A DNA stretch of 64,000 bases from NCBI RefSeq assembly GCF_003601975.1, contig NZ_QZWZ01000001.1:186001-250000 (forward strand), in the 5' to 3' direction. The number at the start of each line of letters is the position of its first letter. Position 1 is the stretch's first letter. The notes beneath the pieces are model-generated. The model searched no databases, was not told where the DNA came from, and worked only from the letters and a program-made list of their open reading frames with translations. This document shows, piece after piece, positions 53,619-61,706 of this stretch. This DNA is from Mesorhizobium waimense. Lineage in GTDB: Bacteria > Pseudomonadota > Alphaproteobacteria > Rhizobiales > Rhizobiaceae. The position numbers and the translations under genes were made by a program.

Positions 53619-54245
53619 ATGAACCTTTTTGGACCGATCGGCGACAGAGCAGACAGGAGCCAGGCGGCTCGACCGGCCATGACGGCAGCGACGGAGACCG
53701 ATCGCGCGCTTGTCGACCGGGTCGCGAAGGGCGACAGGGCCGCCGTGCGGCTCCTGTTCATGCGCCACCACGCGCGGGTCTACCGCTTCGTGGTGCGCCA
53801 GACGGGATCGGAAATGATGGCCGACGATATCGCGAACGAGGTCTTTCTCGAGCTCTGGCGCCAGGCGCCGGGCTTCGAAGGGCGTTCGGAAGTCTCGACA
53901 TGGCTGCTCGGCATTGCCCGTTTCAAGGCGCTGTCCTTGCTGCGCAAGAAAAAGGAAGACTGGATCGACGACGATGACGCGGCGCAGGTCCCCGACAGCG
54001 CCGACACGCCGGAAGTCGTCACCATGAAGGACGACAAGGCTGCTGCCCTGCGGCGGTTCATCGATGCGCTGCCGGAAGAGCACCGCACCGTGATCGACCT
54101 TGCCTACTACCACGGACAGTCGGTGACCGAGATCGGCGAGGTGCTCGGCATTCCGGTCGCCACCGTCAAAACCAGGATGTTCTATGCCCGCAAGAAACTC
54201 GGCCAAGCCTTGAAGGCCGCCGGTTACGACAAGGGGTGGCCATGA
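53619..54245 (+). CDS. ECF-type RNA polymerase sigma factor
   Basis: Up to 208 residues. Region 2 is visible as LLFMRHHARVYRFVVRQTGS followed by DIANEVFLELWRQAPGF and STWLLGIARFKAL. Region 4 includes LPEEHRTVIDLAYYHGQSVT and IPVATVKTRMFYARKKL. Start choice is uncertain: the ATG at 53619 is directly behind GCGGAGG (tight spacing), whereas the ATG at 53679 has no site. The gene overlaps the anti-sigma gene by four bases. I see no obvious self-recognising promoter upstream. Confidence 0.9.
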   Translation: MNLFGPIGDRADRSQAARPAMTAATETDRALVDRVAKGDRAAVRLLFMRHHARVYRFVVRQTGSEMMADDIANEVFLELWRQAPGFEGRSEVSTWLLGIARFKALSLLRKKKEDWIDDDDAAQVPDSADTPEVVTMKDDKAAALRRFIDALPEEHRTVIDLAYYHGQSVTEIGEVLGIPVATVKTRMFYARKKLGQALKAAGYDKGWP

Positions 54246-54910
54246 GCGCCGCTGAAAAAATGTCGCGCCGCGACGAGATGGAAACGCTGCTGCCGTTCTA
54301 CCTGAACGGCTCGCTGGAAGGCGCCGAGCTGGAAGCGGTCGAGGAATGGCTGGCGACCGACCCGTCAGCGCTTGCCGCACTCGGCGAGGCGGAGGCCGAA
54401 TTCTCCGGCACGGCCGCCGCCAACGAAGCGATCCGCCCGCCGGCCGATGCGCTCAGCCGCTTTGCCAAGGCGCTCGATGCCGAGGCCGGTCCGGCGCGGG
54501 CGCCGGCAGGCCGGTCATGGCTGGTGCAGGCGCTCGACCGCTTCATGGCGGTTCCGGTCGGCGTCGCCTGGGCGGCGGCCGCGGTGTTGCTGGCGCTCGT
54601 CATGGTGCAGTCCTTCGTGCAGCCCGGCGGCAAGGGCAGTGATTTCGAAATCGCCGGCACGGAGGACGATCTGGCGAAAATGCCGTTCGCGCTGGTGAAG
54701 TTCAAACCGGAGGCGAAGATGTCGGACATCGCCGTCTTCCTCGGCGAGAACGGCCTTAAGATCGCTGGCGGACCGACCGCCGACGGCGTCTTCCGCATCG
54801 CCATCGCGGCCGAGACCGTTGCCAACTACGAGAAGCTGGTCAGCCTTATTGCCGCCCAGCCTTTCGCGGAAGCTGTGATAGAGGGAAGGAAACCGGCGAG
54901 TGGCGGCTAG
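54242..54910 (+). CDS. Membrane anti-sigma factor with propeptide-like periplasmic domain
   Basis: 222 residues. The N-terminal ~60 residues are a helical sigma-binding region (LLPFYLNGSLEGAELEAVEE) without the HxxxCxxC zinc motif. One membrane segment lies at about 104-125. The periplasmic region at 147-216 runs strand-helix-strand-helix-strand (ALVKFKP, DIAVFLGENGLKI, FRIAI, YEKLVSLIAAQPF, AVIEG), the layout of subtilase propeptides. This fits the adjacent S8 protease gene, which overlaps its end by 11 bases. The propeptide comparison is my own reading. The ATG at 54242 overlaps the sigma stop. Confidence 0.85.
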   Translation: MSAAEKMSRRDEMETLLPFYLNGSLEGAELEAVEEWLATDPSALAALGEAEAEFSGTAAANEAIRPPADALSRFAKALDAEAGPARAPAGRSWLVQALDRFMAVPVGVAWAAAAVLLALVMVQSFVQPGGKGSDFEIAGTEDDLAKMPFALVKFKPEAKMSDIAVFLGENGLKIAGGPTADGVFRIAIAAETVANYEKLVSLIAAQPFAEAVIEGRKPASGG

Positions 54911-56372
54911 GGCGGCGTTTGGATTTGCTGGATTTCTGCTGGCGGCGACGACAATCGCCGCCACGCCAGTTTTTGCGCAGAGCAAGGATCCCAACCAGCC
55001 GCAGACCAAAACCGACTGTCTCGACCGGACGAACGCGGCCGGCGCCGACTGCCCCGAGGATGGCGGTGACGGAACGCCCGGTGCTGGGCCTGGCGCGGCG
55101 GGCGCCGTCTTCCTGCCGGCGCTCATCGTCGACCTGTTCCCCAATCCTGCCGGAGGCGGCGGGACGCCGCTGCCGACGCCCGATCCGCGCCGCGACCCGG
55201 CCAGCGCTTTGCCTTCGCCGAGCGCGCCCGCCGATGCACCGGTGGTCCCGGCCGCCCTGCCCGGCGGTCCGATCATTTCGCCCACCGATCTCGTCGCCAC
55301 CGAGCCGCAGCGCGCCATCGTCGGTGAACACGTGCCCGACGAGGTGCTGGTGACGGTCGACGGTGATGCCGGCGTCGTGCAGCAGATCGCCGCTTCCTTC
55401 GGCCTCGAAGTCCGCTCGCAGCGCCAGTCGCGGCTGCTCGGCACCACGCTGGCGCGCTTCGGTATTCTTGACGGCCGCCCGGTCGGCGTCGTGCTGGCGC
55501 AGTTGGCCGCCGACGGCCGCACAAGGCGGCGCGAGCCCAACCATGTCTATTCGCTGCAGCAGGCCGCCGGCATCGTCAACTATGCCTTCGACCGCATCGA
55601 ACTCGACGAGAAACAGGCCAGCGGCGAGAATGTACGCATCGCCGTCATCGACACCGGTATCGACGACACCAATCCGGCGCTCTCCGGCGTCATCGCCGGC
55701 CAGTTCGACGCCATGCCCGAGGTGCCGATCGAAAAGCGCGACCACGGCACCTCGATCGACGGCCTGATCGCCGGGGTCGGCGCGCTGAAGGGCATGGCGC
55801 CGGGAGCGAAGATCTACCACGCTCGCGCCTTCGAGGGCGGCAAGTCGACCATGGACGTCATCCTTTCGGCGCTCGACTGGGCGGCCGAGCAGGATGTGCG
55901 CATCATCAATATGAGTTTCGTCGGCCCCAAGAACGACCTGCTCGGCATCGCCTGCCGCAATGCCCGCGCGCTCGGCATCGTGCTGGTCGCCGCTGCCGGC
56001 AACAACGGGCCGAAGGCGCCCTACGGCTATCCGGCCGCCTTCGATGACGTCATCGCGGTCACCGCCACCGATGCCAAGGACGGGCTGATGCCGCAGGCCA
56101 ATCGCGGCGCCTATGTCTTCATCTCCGCCCCCGGCGTCGAGATGGTGGCGCCGAGTGGTGCCGGTTCGGAAGTGGTCACCGGCACCTCGTTCGCGGCGGC
56201 GATCGTGAGCGGGGCAATCGCCAATCTGATCCACGCCGCGCCCGACCGCTCAGCCGACGAGATTGAGAAGGCGCTGGCTGACACCGCCAGGGATCTCGGC
56301 CCGAAAGGCCGCGACAATGATTTCGGCTACGGTCTTTTGGACACCAAGGCAGCCGAGGCGGCGAAGGAATAG
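54900..56372 (+). CDS. Exported subtilisin-like serine protease (S8)
   Basis: 490 residues, GTG start inside the end of the anti-sigma gene. A signal peptide covers residues 1-26 (cleavage after VFAQ). A Pro/Gly/Ala-rich linker (30-140) follows, then a propeptide-like region at 146-217 and the catalytic domain. The catalytic triad is complete: Asp251 (VIDTGID), His282 (DHGTS) and Ser430 (GTSFAA), with an oxyanion Asn near 368. It should act in the periplasm or outside. The sigma/anti-sigma/protease operon suggests envelope-stress or regulated secretion control. Confidence 0.9.
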   Translation: MAARAAFGFAGFLLAATTIAATPVFAQSKDPNQPQTKTDCLDRTNAAGADCPEDGGDGTPGAGPGAAGAVFLPALIVDLFPNPAGGGGTPLPTPDPRRDPASALPSPSAPADAPVVPAALPGGPIISPTDLVATEPQRAIVGEHVPDEVLVTVDGDAGVVQQIAASFGLEVRSQRQSRLLGTTLARFGILDGRPVGVVLAQLAADGRTRRREPNHVYSLQQAAGIVNYAFDRIELDEKQASGENVRIAVIDTGIDDTNPALSGVIAGQFDAMPEVPIEKRDHGTSIDGLIAGVGALKGMAPGAKIYHARAFEGGKSTMDVILSALDWAAEQDVRIINMSFVGPKNDLLGIACRNARALGIVLVAAAGNNGPKAPYGYPAAFDDVIAVTATDAKDGLMPQANRGAYVFISAPGVEMVAPSGAGSEVVTGTSFAAAIVSGAIANLIHAAPDRSADEIEKALADTARDLGPKGRDNDFGYGLLDTKAAEAAKE

Positions 56373-56412
56373 TTCGAATTTTGAATTGATTTGTCTACGA
56401 CAAGGTAGATGG

Positions 56413-56490
56413 ATGAGTAGCTCTCAAATGGCAAAATACGTCTGGTCCTCGGTCTTATATTACACAGTGGTCGCAGTCGCATTTGTTTGA
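56413..56490 (+). CDS. Possible 25-residue membrane peptide
   Basis: An ATG after AAGGTAGATGG opens a 25-codon frame whose product starts MSSSQMAKYVW and continues with about 14 hydrophobic residues to the end. It is the form of small single-span membrane proteins. It lies in an AT-richer gap between the protease and aglR, where random frames are less expected, but no other support exists. Confidence 0.3.
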   Translation: MSSSQMAKYVWSSVLYYTVVAVAFV

Positions 56491-56563
56491 AATTTCTAGA
56501 ACGGTTTTATGAACGAGGGTGGCAGACGTCCGCAAGGGGATCGAACGCGGTCATTCTGGACCT

Positions 56564-57586
56564 CTACGCCGGCGCGCCGGCGACCGACCCCCGCACCACC
56601 AAGTCGACTGGCCAGACCTCGCCGCGCGCGCCTTCTTCCACTCCCGATATCCGCGCCGCTAGCCGCTCGGCGACGCGCGCGCCGGCGAGGCGGATCGACG
56701 ATCGCGTCGTCGACAGCGGCACGGAAAAATTCTCAGGCTTCAGCCAAGGAAAAACGTCGTCATGGGCGATCAGCGACAGGTCGCCGGGGATGGTCAGGCC
56801 GAGATCGCGCACCGCGCGCACCACGCCCAGTGCCATGATCAGGCTGGAACAGGCGATCGCCGTCGGCGGCTCGCTCTGCTCGAGCAACCGCCGGGCGGCG
56901 CGATAGCCGTTCTCCTCGGTCATCGTCAAGGAGCAGATATGACGCTCGCCAAGCGTCAGGCCGCTGGCAGTGAGTGCCCGGCGCATGCCGCGCTCGCGAT
57001 GGATGGCGAAGGTCTCGCGGTCGTCGCCATTGATCAGCGCCAGCCGCCGGTGGCCGAGCTGGATCAGCAGCCGCGCCGCCTCGTGGAAGGCGCCCTCATT
57101 GTCGATGTCGGTGAAGGGGTAGTCGAAGCCGAAGCCTTCGCTGCGGCCATGGACGATGAAGGGGATGCCGAGCGTATTGAGCAACGCCACTCGCCGGTCA
57201 ACTGGCCGCGGCGAGGAAATGTAGACGGCGTCGACCTGGCGGTTGGCGACGATGCGGCGGTAGGTGGTCTCCTGGTCGTCGGCGTCGGCCGGGGACAGCA
57301 CCAGGTCGAGCTCGTGCGAGCGGGCATAGTCGCCGAGGCCGGAGAGGAACTCGACGAAGTGCGGGTCGATCTCGACGGCCGCGCCGGTCGGTAGCACATA
57401 GCCGATCATCCCGGTCTTGCCGGTCGCCAGCCGGCGCGCGCTCGGATTGGGGCGGTAGCCGTGGCGCTTGGCTGCGTCCATCACGCGGCGCCGCGTTTCC
57501 TCGTTGACTTCCGGATAGCCGTTCAGCGCGCGGCTTACCGTCGTCTGTGAAAGCGCCAGCATGTGCGAGAGCTGCTTCAGGTTCAC
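56564..57586 (-). CDS. aglR: LacI-family repressor of the alpha-glucoside operon
   Basis: 340 residues. The N-terminal helix-turn-helix (LKQLSHMLALSQTTVSRALN) and the LacI hinge are followed by a sugar-binding core. It is divergent from aglE, the standard position for AglR. Two AAAGCGCTTT-centred palindromes in the gap (57605-57614 and 57824-57837) fit LacI-type operators for both directions. The expected inducers are alpha-glucosides such as sucrose, maltose or trehalose (family knowledge). Confidence 0.9.
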   Translation of the reverse strand: MNLKQLSHMLALSQTTVSRALNGYPEVNEETRRRVMDAAKRHGYRPNPSARRLATGKTGMIGYVLPTGAAVEIDPHFVEFLSGLGDYARSHELDLVLSPADADDQETTYRRIVANRQVDAVYISSPRPVDRRVALLNTLGIPFIVHGRSEGFGFDYPFTDIDNEGAFHEAARLLIQLGHRRLALINGDDRETFAIHRERGMRRALTASGLTLGERHICSLTMTEENGYRAARRLLEQSEPPTAIACSSLIMALGVVRAVRDLGLTIPGDLSLIAHDDVFPWLKPENFSVPLSTTRSSIRLAGARVAERLAARISGVEEGARGEVWPVDLVVRGSVAGAPA

Positions 57587-57604
57587 CGGAGGCCTCCAAG
57601 CCTC

Positions 57605-57614
57605 AAAGCGCTTT
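57605..57614. promoter_or_regulatory. Probable AglR operator near aglR start
   Basis: AAAGCGCTTT, a perfect 10-bp palindrome 19 bases before the aglR start. It shares its entire core with the operator-like site at 57824-57837, so it probably mediates autoregulation. Confidence 0.65.
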
Positions 57615-57633
57615 TAATTTGGAATCCAAGCAG

Positions 57634-57649
57634 GCGCCAAGCTTGGCGC
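57634..57649. promoter_or_regulatory. 16-bp perfect palindrome in the aglR-aglE gap
   Basis: GCGCCAAGCTTGGCGC is a perfect inverted repeat with no spacer. Its sequence differs from the AAAGCGCTTT sites, so it may be a site for another regulator or a hairpin in the aglR leader. Confidence 0.5.
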
Positions 57650-57823
57650 TGCCGAACAGAGTGAGCATACGCACTGGTCTGGCCAGTTTGAAGCAGAATT
57701 GCTGTTGCGCCGCCATAAAACTGTGCTGCAGTGCAGTTTAGCTGCCGCTTATTTGCCGAAACTAAATCGATTAGTCAGTGGCCCTCTTGACTCCCGAGCG
57801 ATTCAATGGCGAGATCAAAAAGA

Positions 57824-57837
57824 CCAAAGCGCTTTGG
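57824..57837. promoter_or_regulatory. Probable AglR operator upstream of aglE
   Basis: CCAAAGCGCTTTGG is a perfect 14-bp palindrome with the central CG typical of LacI-family operators. It lies 112 bases before the aglE start, in the region where the aglEFGAK promoter is expected. Confidence 0.7.
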
Positions 57838-57948
57838 AAGACTCTTCGAAAGGTTGCGGTTCCTTTCTGACTGAGTCACAGTCCTGCGGCGTCGGCGGGC
57901 GGAATGGAGGTTCCGTCCGGGTGTTCATGACCACTGGGAGGAATAGCG

Positions 57949-59304
57949 ATGAAGAAAATGCTTCTGCTGGGCGCTGCGTTCGCAACGCTCGCCCTGAGCC
58001 TGCCGGCGCAAGCCGAACTGAAGTTCAAGCCGGGCGAGGATCCCCGCTTCAACTGGGCAAATTACGAAGAGCTGAAGAAAGTCGATCTCAAGGGTGAGAC
58101 GCTGACCATCTTCGGGCCGTGGCGCGGCGAGGACGAGGGCCTAATCCGCACCGTTCTCGAGTATTTCCAGGACGCCACCGGCGTCGAGATCAAGTACTCC
58201 TCGTCCGAGAATTACGAACAGCAGATCGTCATCGATACCCAGGCCGGCAGCCCGCCCAACATCGCCGTGCTGCCGCAGCCCGGCCTGATCCAGGACCTGG
58301 CATCCAAGGGTCTTCTGACGCCGCTCGGCGACGACACCGCCAAATGGGTCAAGGACAATTACGGCGCCGGTCAGTCCTGGGTCGACCTCGGCACCTTCAA
58401 GGACAAGGACGGCAAGCCGGGCTTCTTCGCCTTCCCCTACAAGGCCGACGTGAAATCGCTGGTCTGGTACTCGCCCGACAATTTCGAGGAAGCCGGCTAC
58501 AAGGTGCCGAAGACTCAGGAAGAGCTGGCCGAACTCGAGAAGAAGATCATCGCCGACGGCGGCACGCCATGGTGCATCGGGCTCGGCTCCGGCGGCGCCA
58601 CCGGCTGGCCGGCGACCGACTGGGTCGAAGACATCATGCTGCGCACCCAGCCGCCGGAAACCTACGACAAGTGGGTGAAGAACGAGATCCCGTTCAACGA
58701 TCCGGCGGTCGTCAACGCCATCGACATCTTCGGCAAGATCGCCACCGACGACAAAATGGTCGACGGCGGCGCCAAGGCGGTTGCCGCGACCGACTTCCGC
58801 GACAGCCCGAAAGGTCTCTTCGCGGTGCCGCCGAAATGCTATTTGCACCACCAGGCATCGTTCATCCCGACCTTCTTCCCGGAAGGCACGAAGCTCGGCC
58901 AGGACGCCGACTTCTTCTACTTCCCGCCCTACGCCTCCAAGCCTGAGCTTGGCACCCCGGTGCTCGGCGCCGGCACGCTCGCCATGATCACCAAGGATAG
59001 CAAGGCCGCGCGTGCCTTCATCGAATACCTGAAGATGCCGCTCGCCCATGAGATCTGGATGGCTCAGGGCGGCTTCGTGACGCCGTTCAAGGGCGTCAAC
59101 AAGGATGCCTATGCCAGCGATGCGCTGAAGAAGCAGGGCGAGATCCTGGCCAATGCCTCGACCTTCCGCTTCGACGGCTCCGACCTGATGCCGGGCAAGA
59201 TCGGCGCCGGTTCCTTCTGGACCGGCATGATCGACCTGGTCGGCGGCAAGTCGGCCCAGGATGTCGCCACCGACATCCAGAAGAGCTGGGACGCCATCAA
59301 GTAA
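57949..59304 (+). CDS. aglE: Alpha-glucoside ABC transporter substrate-binding protein
   Basis: 451 residues of solute-binding family 1. A Sec signal peptide (KKMLLLGAAFATLALSLPAQA) leads to a mature domain whose features include LTIFGPWRGEDEGLI and a ligand site region around GLGSGGATGWPATDW. It captures alpha-glucosides in the periplasm for AglFGK. The ATG at 57949 follows GGGAGGAATAGCG. It is the first gene of the agl operon and is divergent from aglR. Confidence 0.92.
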   Translation: MKKMLLLGAAFATLALSLPAQAELKFKPGEDPRFNWANYEELKKVDLKGETLTIFGPWRGEDEGLIRTVLEYFQDATGVEIKYSSSENYEQQIVIDTQAGSPPNIAVLPQPGLIQDLASKGLLTPLGDDTAKWVKDNYGAGQSWVDLGTFKDKDGKPGFFAFPYKADVKSLVWYSPDNFEEAGYKVPKTQEELAELEKKIIADGGTPWCIGLGSGGATGWPATDWVEDIMLRTQPPETYDKWVKNEIPFNDPAVVNAIDIFGKIATDDKMVDGGAKAVAATDFRDSPKGLFAVPPKCYLHHQASFIPTFFPEGTKLGQDADFFYFPPYASKPELGTPVLGAGTLAMITKDSKAARAFIEYLKMPLAHEIWMAQGGFVTPFKGVNKDAYASDALKKQGEILANASTFRFDGSDLMPGKIGAGSFWTGMIDLVGGKSAQDVATDIQKSWDAIK

Positions 59305-59335
59305 GCCGCCGATGGCAGGCTTACCCGTCCTGACA

Positions 59336-59362
59336 GGATCCGGGCCGCGTTGGCCCGGGTCC
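59336..59362 (+). other. Strong hairpin between aglE and aglF
   Basis: Stem GGATCCGGGCC/GGCCCGGGTCC with a 5-base loop, 32 bases after the aglE stop and with no T tract. Such structures after binding-protein genes often protect the upstream mRNA so that more binding protein than permease is made (family knowledge, inferred here). Confidence 0.5.
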
Positions 59363-59531
59363 CACCGTCAGCCCGACTGTAGCGTTTTTCGTGAAGCATA
59401 GAGTTCCGGCATGAAGCGTGGCCTGCCGCGGCGAGTACCCGCCTGGCACCGGCTCGCGCTTCACAACTGAATCGGCTCGTGATCCAGGCTTTTTTCTCGA
59501 TTGGCGGATCATGCGCAGGGGAGAGGGACCC

Positions 59532-60545
59532 ATGGCGGCTCAGATTTTTTCGGCCATATTCGTCATCATCGTCGGCGTTGGCGGCTGCGTCGCCTATTTC
59601 TGGGGCGCCAACAAGCTTGTGGACATCATTTTCCCGTCGCGCGGCGTCCAGGGTGCCGCAGCCATCGACAATCTGCGCCGGCAGGGAATGATCCGCCCCT
59701 GGCTGTTCGTCGGCCCGGCCATGATCATCCTCACCATCTATCTGATCTACCCGGTGGTCGAGACGCTAAGGCTGTCCTTCCTCGATCGCGGCGGCGGCAA
59801 TTTCGTCGGCTTCGCCAACTACGAATGGGCTTTCGGCGACCGCGAGTTCCGCAACTCGATCCTCAACAACATCGTCTGGCTGGCGGTGGTGCCGGCTGCC
59901 TGTACCTTCCTCGGGCTGATCATCGCCGTGCTCACCGACAAGATCTGGTGGGGCACGATCGCCAAGAGCCTGATCTTCCTGCCGCTGGCGATCTCCTTCG
60001 TCGGCGCCAGCGTCATCTGGAAATTCATCTACGAATATCGCGGCGAGGGCCAGACGCAGATCGGCCTGCTCAACGCCATCATCCAGTATTTCGGCGGCCA
60101 GCCGCAGGTCTGGATATCGCTGCCGTTCTGGAACAATTTCTTCCTGATGATCATCCTGATCTGGATCCAGACCGGCTTTGCCATGGTCATCCTGTCTTCC
60201 GCGCTGCGCGGCATTCCCGAGGAGACGCTGGAAGCCGCCGTCATCGATGGCGCCAACCCGTTCCAGATCTTCTGGAAGATAATGGTGCCGCAGATCTGGG
60301 GCACCATTGCGGTGGTGTGGACCACGATCACCATCCTGGTGCTGAAGGTGTTCGACATCGTGCTGACCATGACCAACGGCCAGTGGAACAGCCAGGTGCT
60401 GGCCAATCTGATGTTCGACTGGATGTTCCGCGGCGGCGGCGATTTCGGCCGCGGCGCCACCATCGCCATCATCATCATGATCGCAGTCATTCCGATCATG
60501 GTCTGGAACATCCGCCAGGCCAACAAAGAGACGGGAGGGCACTGA
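59532..60545 (+). CDS. aglF: Alpha-glucoside ABC transporter permease
   Basis: 337 residues with seven or so membrane segments, MalF-type. The coupling EAA loop reads LEAAVIDGANPFQIFWKIMV near residue 238. The ATG at 59532 follows GAGAGGGA; the reading frame extends further upstream but that part is intergenic. It forms the channel with AglG. The stop is one base before the aglG start. Confidence 0.92.
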   Translation: MAAQIFSAIFVIIVGVGGCVAYFWGANKLVDIIFPSRGVQGAAAIDNLRRQGMIRPWLFVGPAMIILTIYLIYPVVETLRLSFLDRGGGNFVGFANYEWAFGDREFRNSILNNIVWLAVVPAACTFLGLIIAVLTDKIWWGTIAKSLIFLPLAISFVGASVIWKFIYEYRGEGQTQIGLLNAIIQYFGGQPQVWISLPFWNNFFLMIILIWIQTGFAMVILSSALRGIPEETLEAAVIDGANPFQIFWKIMVPQIWGTIAVVWTTITILVLKVFDIVLTMTNGQWNSQVLANLMFDWMFRGGGDFGRGATIAIIIMIAVIPIMVWNIRQANKETGGH

Positions 60546-60546
60546 G

Positions 60547-61701
60547 ATGGCCGTCGCAACCGGAAAGTCGTTTGCCAGTCGCTTCGGCGTCCACATCGCG
60601 GTGCTCATCTTCGTGGCGATCTGGACCGTGCCGACGCTCGGCATCCTCGTCTCGTCGCTGCGCGACAAGGACCAGATCATCGCTTCCGGCTGGTGGAATT
60701 CATTCGCCAGTTCCAGTCAGACCGAAGCTGGCCGATTGCCGCCGGCCTCGGCGCAGGTCGAAAAGGACGGCAAGTTCGTGCTTGCCGGCAACATCTTCGG
60801 CGATGGCGCTGCCCGCAACATCAGCGCCTTTGGCGTCAAGTCGGCCGCGCCGACGCAATATCCGGCCGGCACGACCGCCGATCTCGGCGACGGCGTGACC
60901 TTGCAGCTCAACGCCGACGGTACTTTCGTCATGCAGTCGCCTAAAGCCTTCGAGGGCGACCGCGGCCAGCGCGTCTACTATGCTTCGTCGGCGCCGCCGA
61001 AATTCACCACCGACAATTACAAGACGGTGCTGTTTTCGGAAGGCATCGGCCGTTCCTTCATGAACTCGCTGACCGTCACCATTCCGGCGACCGTCATCCC
61101 GATCCTGATCGCGGCCTTCGCCGCCTACGCACTGGCCTGGATGCGCTTTCCCGGCCGCGCGCTGCTCATCGCGGTCATCATCGGCCTGCTGGTCGTGCCG
61201 CTGCAGATGTCGCTGATCCCGCTGCTGAAACTCTACAACGGCGTCGGTACCTTCTTCGGCGTGCCGTCGAAGACCTATCTCGGCATATGGCTGGCGCATA
61301 CCGGCTTCGGCCTGCCCTTCGCCATCTACCTGCTCAGGAGCTACATTGCCGGCCTGCCGCGCGAGATCATGGAATCGGCGCGCATCGACGGCGCCAGCGA
61401 TTTCGAGATCTTCGTCAAGATCGTGCTGCCGCTGTCGTTCCCGGTGCTCGCCTCCTTCGCCATCTTCCAATTCCTGTGGGTATGGAACGATCTGCTGGTG
61501 GCGATGGTTTTCCTCGGTACCGAGGGGGATCAGATCGTGCTGACCGCCAAGCTCAATGCGCTGCTCGGCTCGCGCGGCGGCGACTGGGAGATCCTGACGA
61601 CATCGGCGTTCGTGACCATTATCGTGCCGCTGATCGTGTTCTTCTCGCTGCAGCGCTATTTCGTACGCGGGCTGCTTGCCGGCTCGGTGAAAGGAGGTTG
61701 A
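60547..61701 (+). CDS. aglG: Alpha-glucoside ABC transporter permease
   Basis: 384 residues, MalG-type permease. After the first membrane segment there is a large periplasmic loop (about residues 45-165), longer than in the E. coli maltose system and usual for AglG. The EAA loop is visible as MESARIDGASDFEIFVKIVL. GGGAGG lies within the end of aglF. AAAGGAGG in its own end serves the aglA start. Confidence 0.92.
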   Translation: MAVATGKSFASRFGVHIAVLIFVAIWTVPTLGILVSSLRDKDQIIASGWWNSFASSSQTEAGRLPPASAQVEKDGKFVLAGNIFGDGAARNISAFGVKSAAPTQYPAGTTADLGDGVTLQLNADGTFVMQSPKAFEGDRGQRVYYASSAPPKFTTDNYKTVLFSEGIGRSFMNSLTVTIPATVIPILIAAFAAYALAWMRFPGRALLIAVIIGLLVVPLQMSLIPLLKLYNGVGTFFGVPSKTYLGIWLAHTGFGLPFAIYLLRSYIAGLPREIMESARIDGASDFEIFVKIVLPLSFPVLASFAIFQFLWVWNDLLVAMVFLGTEGDQIVLTAKLNALLGSRGGDWEILTTSAFVTIIVPLIVFFSLQRYFVRGLLAGSVKGG

Positions 61702-61706
61702 AAGTA

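Larger units (their letters stand above)
57587..57948. promoter_or_regulatory. aglR-aglE divergent control region
   Basis: 362 bases without a gene. It holds three palindromes that are annotated separately, together with an AT-rich middle (around 57735-57780) that could contain the aglE promoter and an AATCGATT core. I see no further reading frame with support. Confidence 0.6.
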
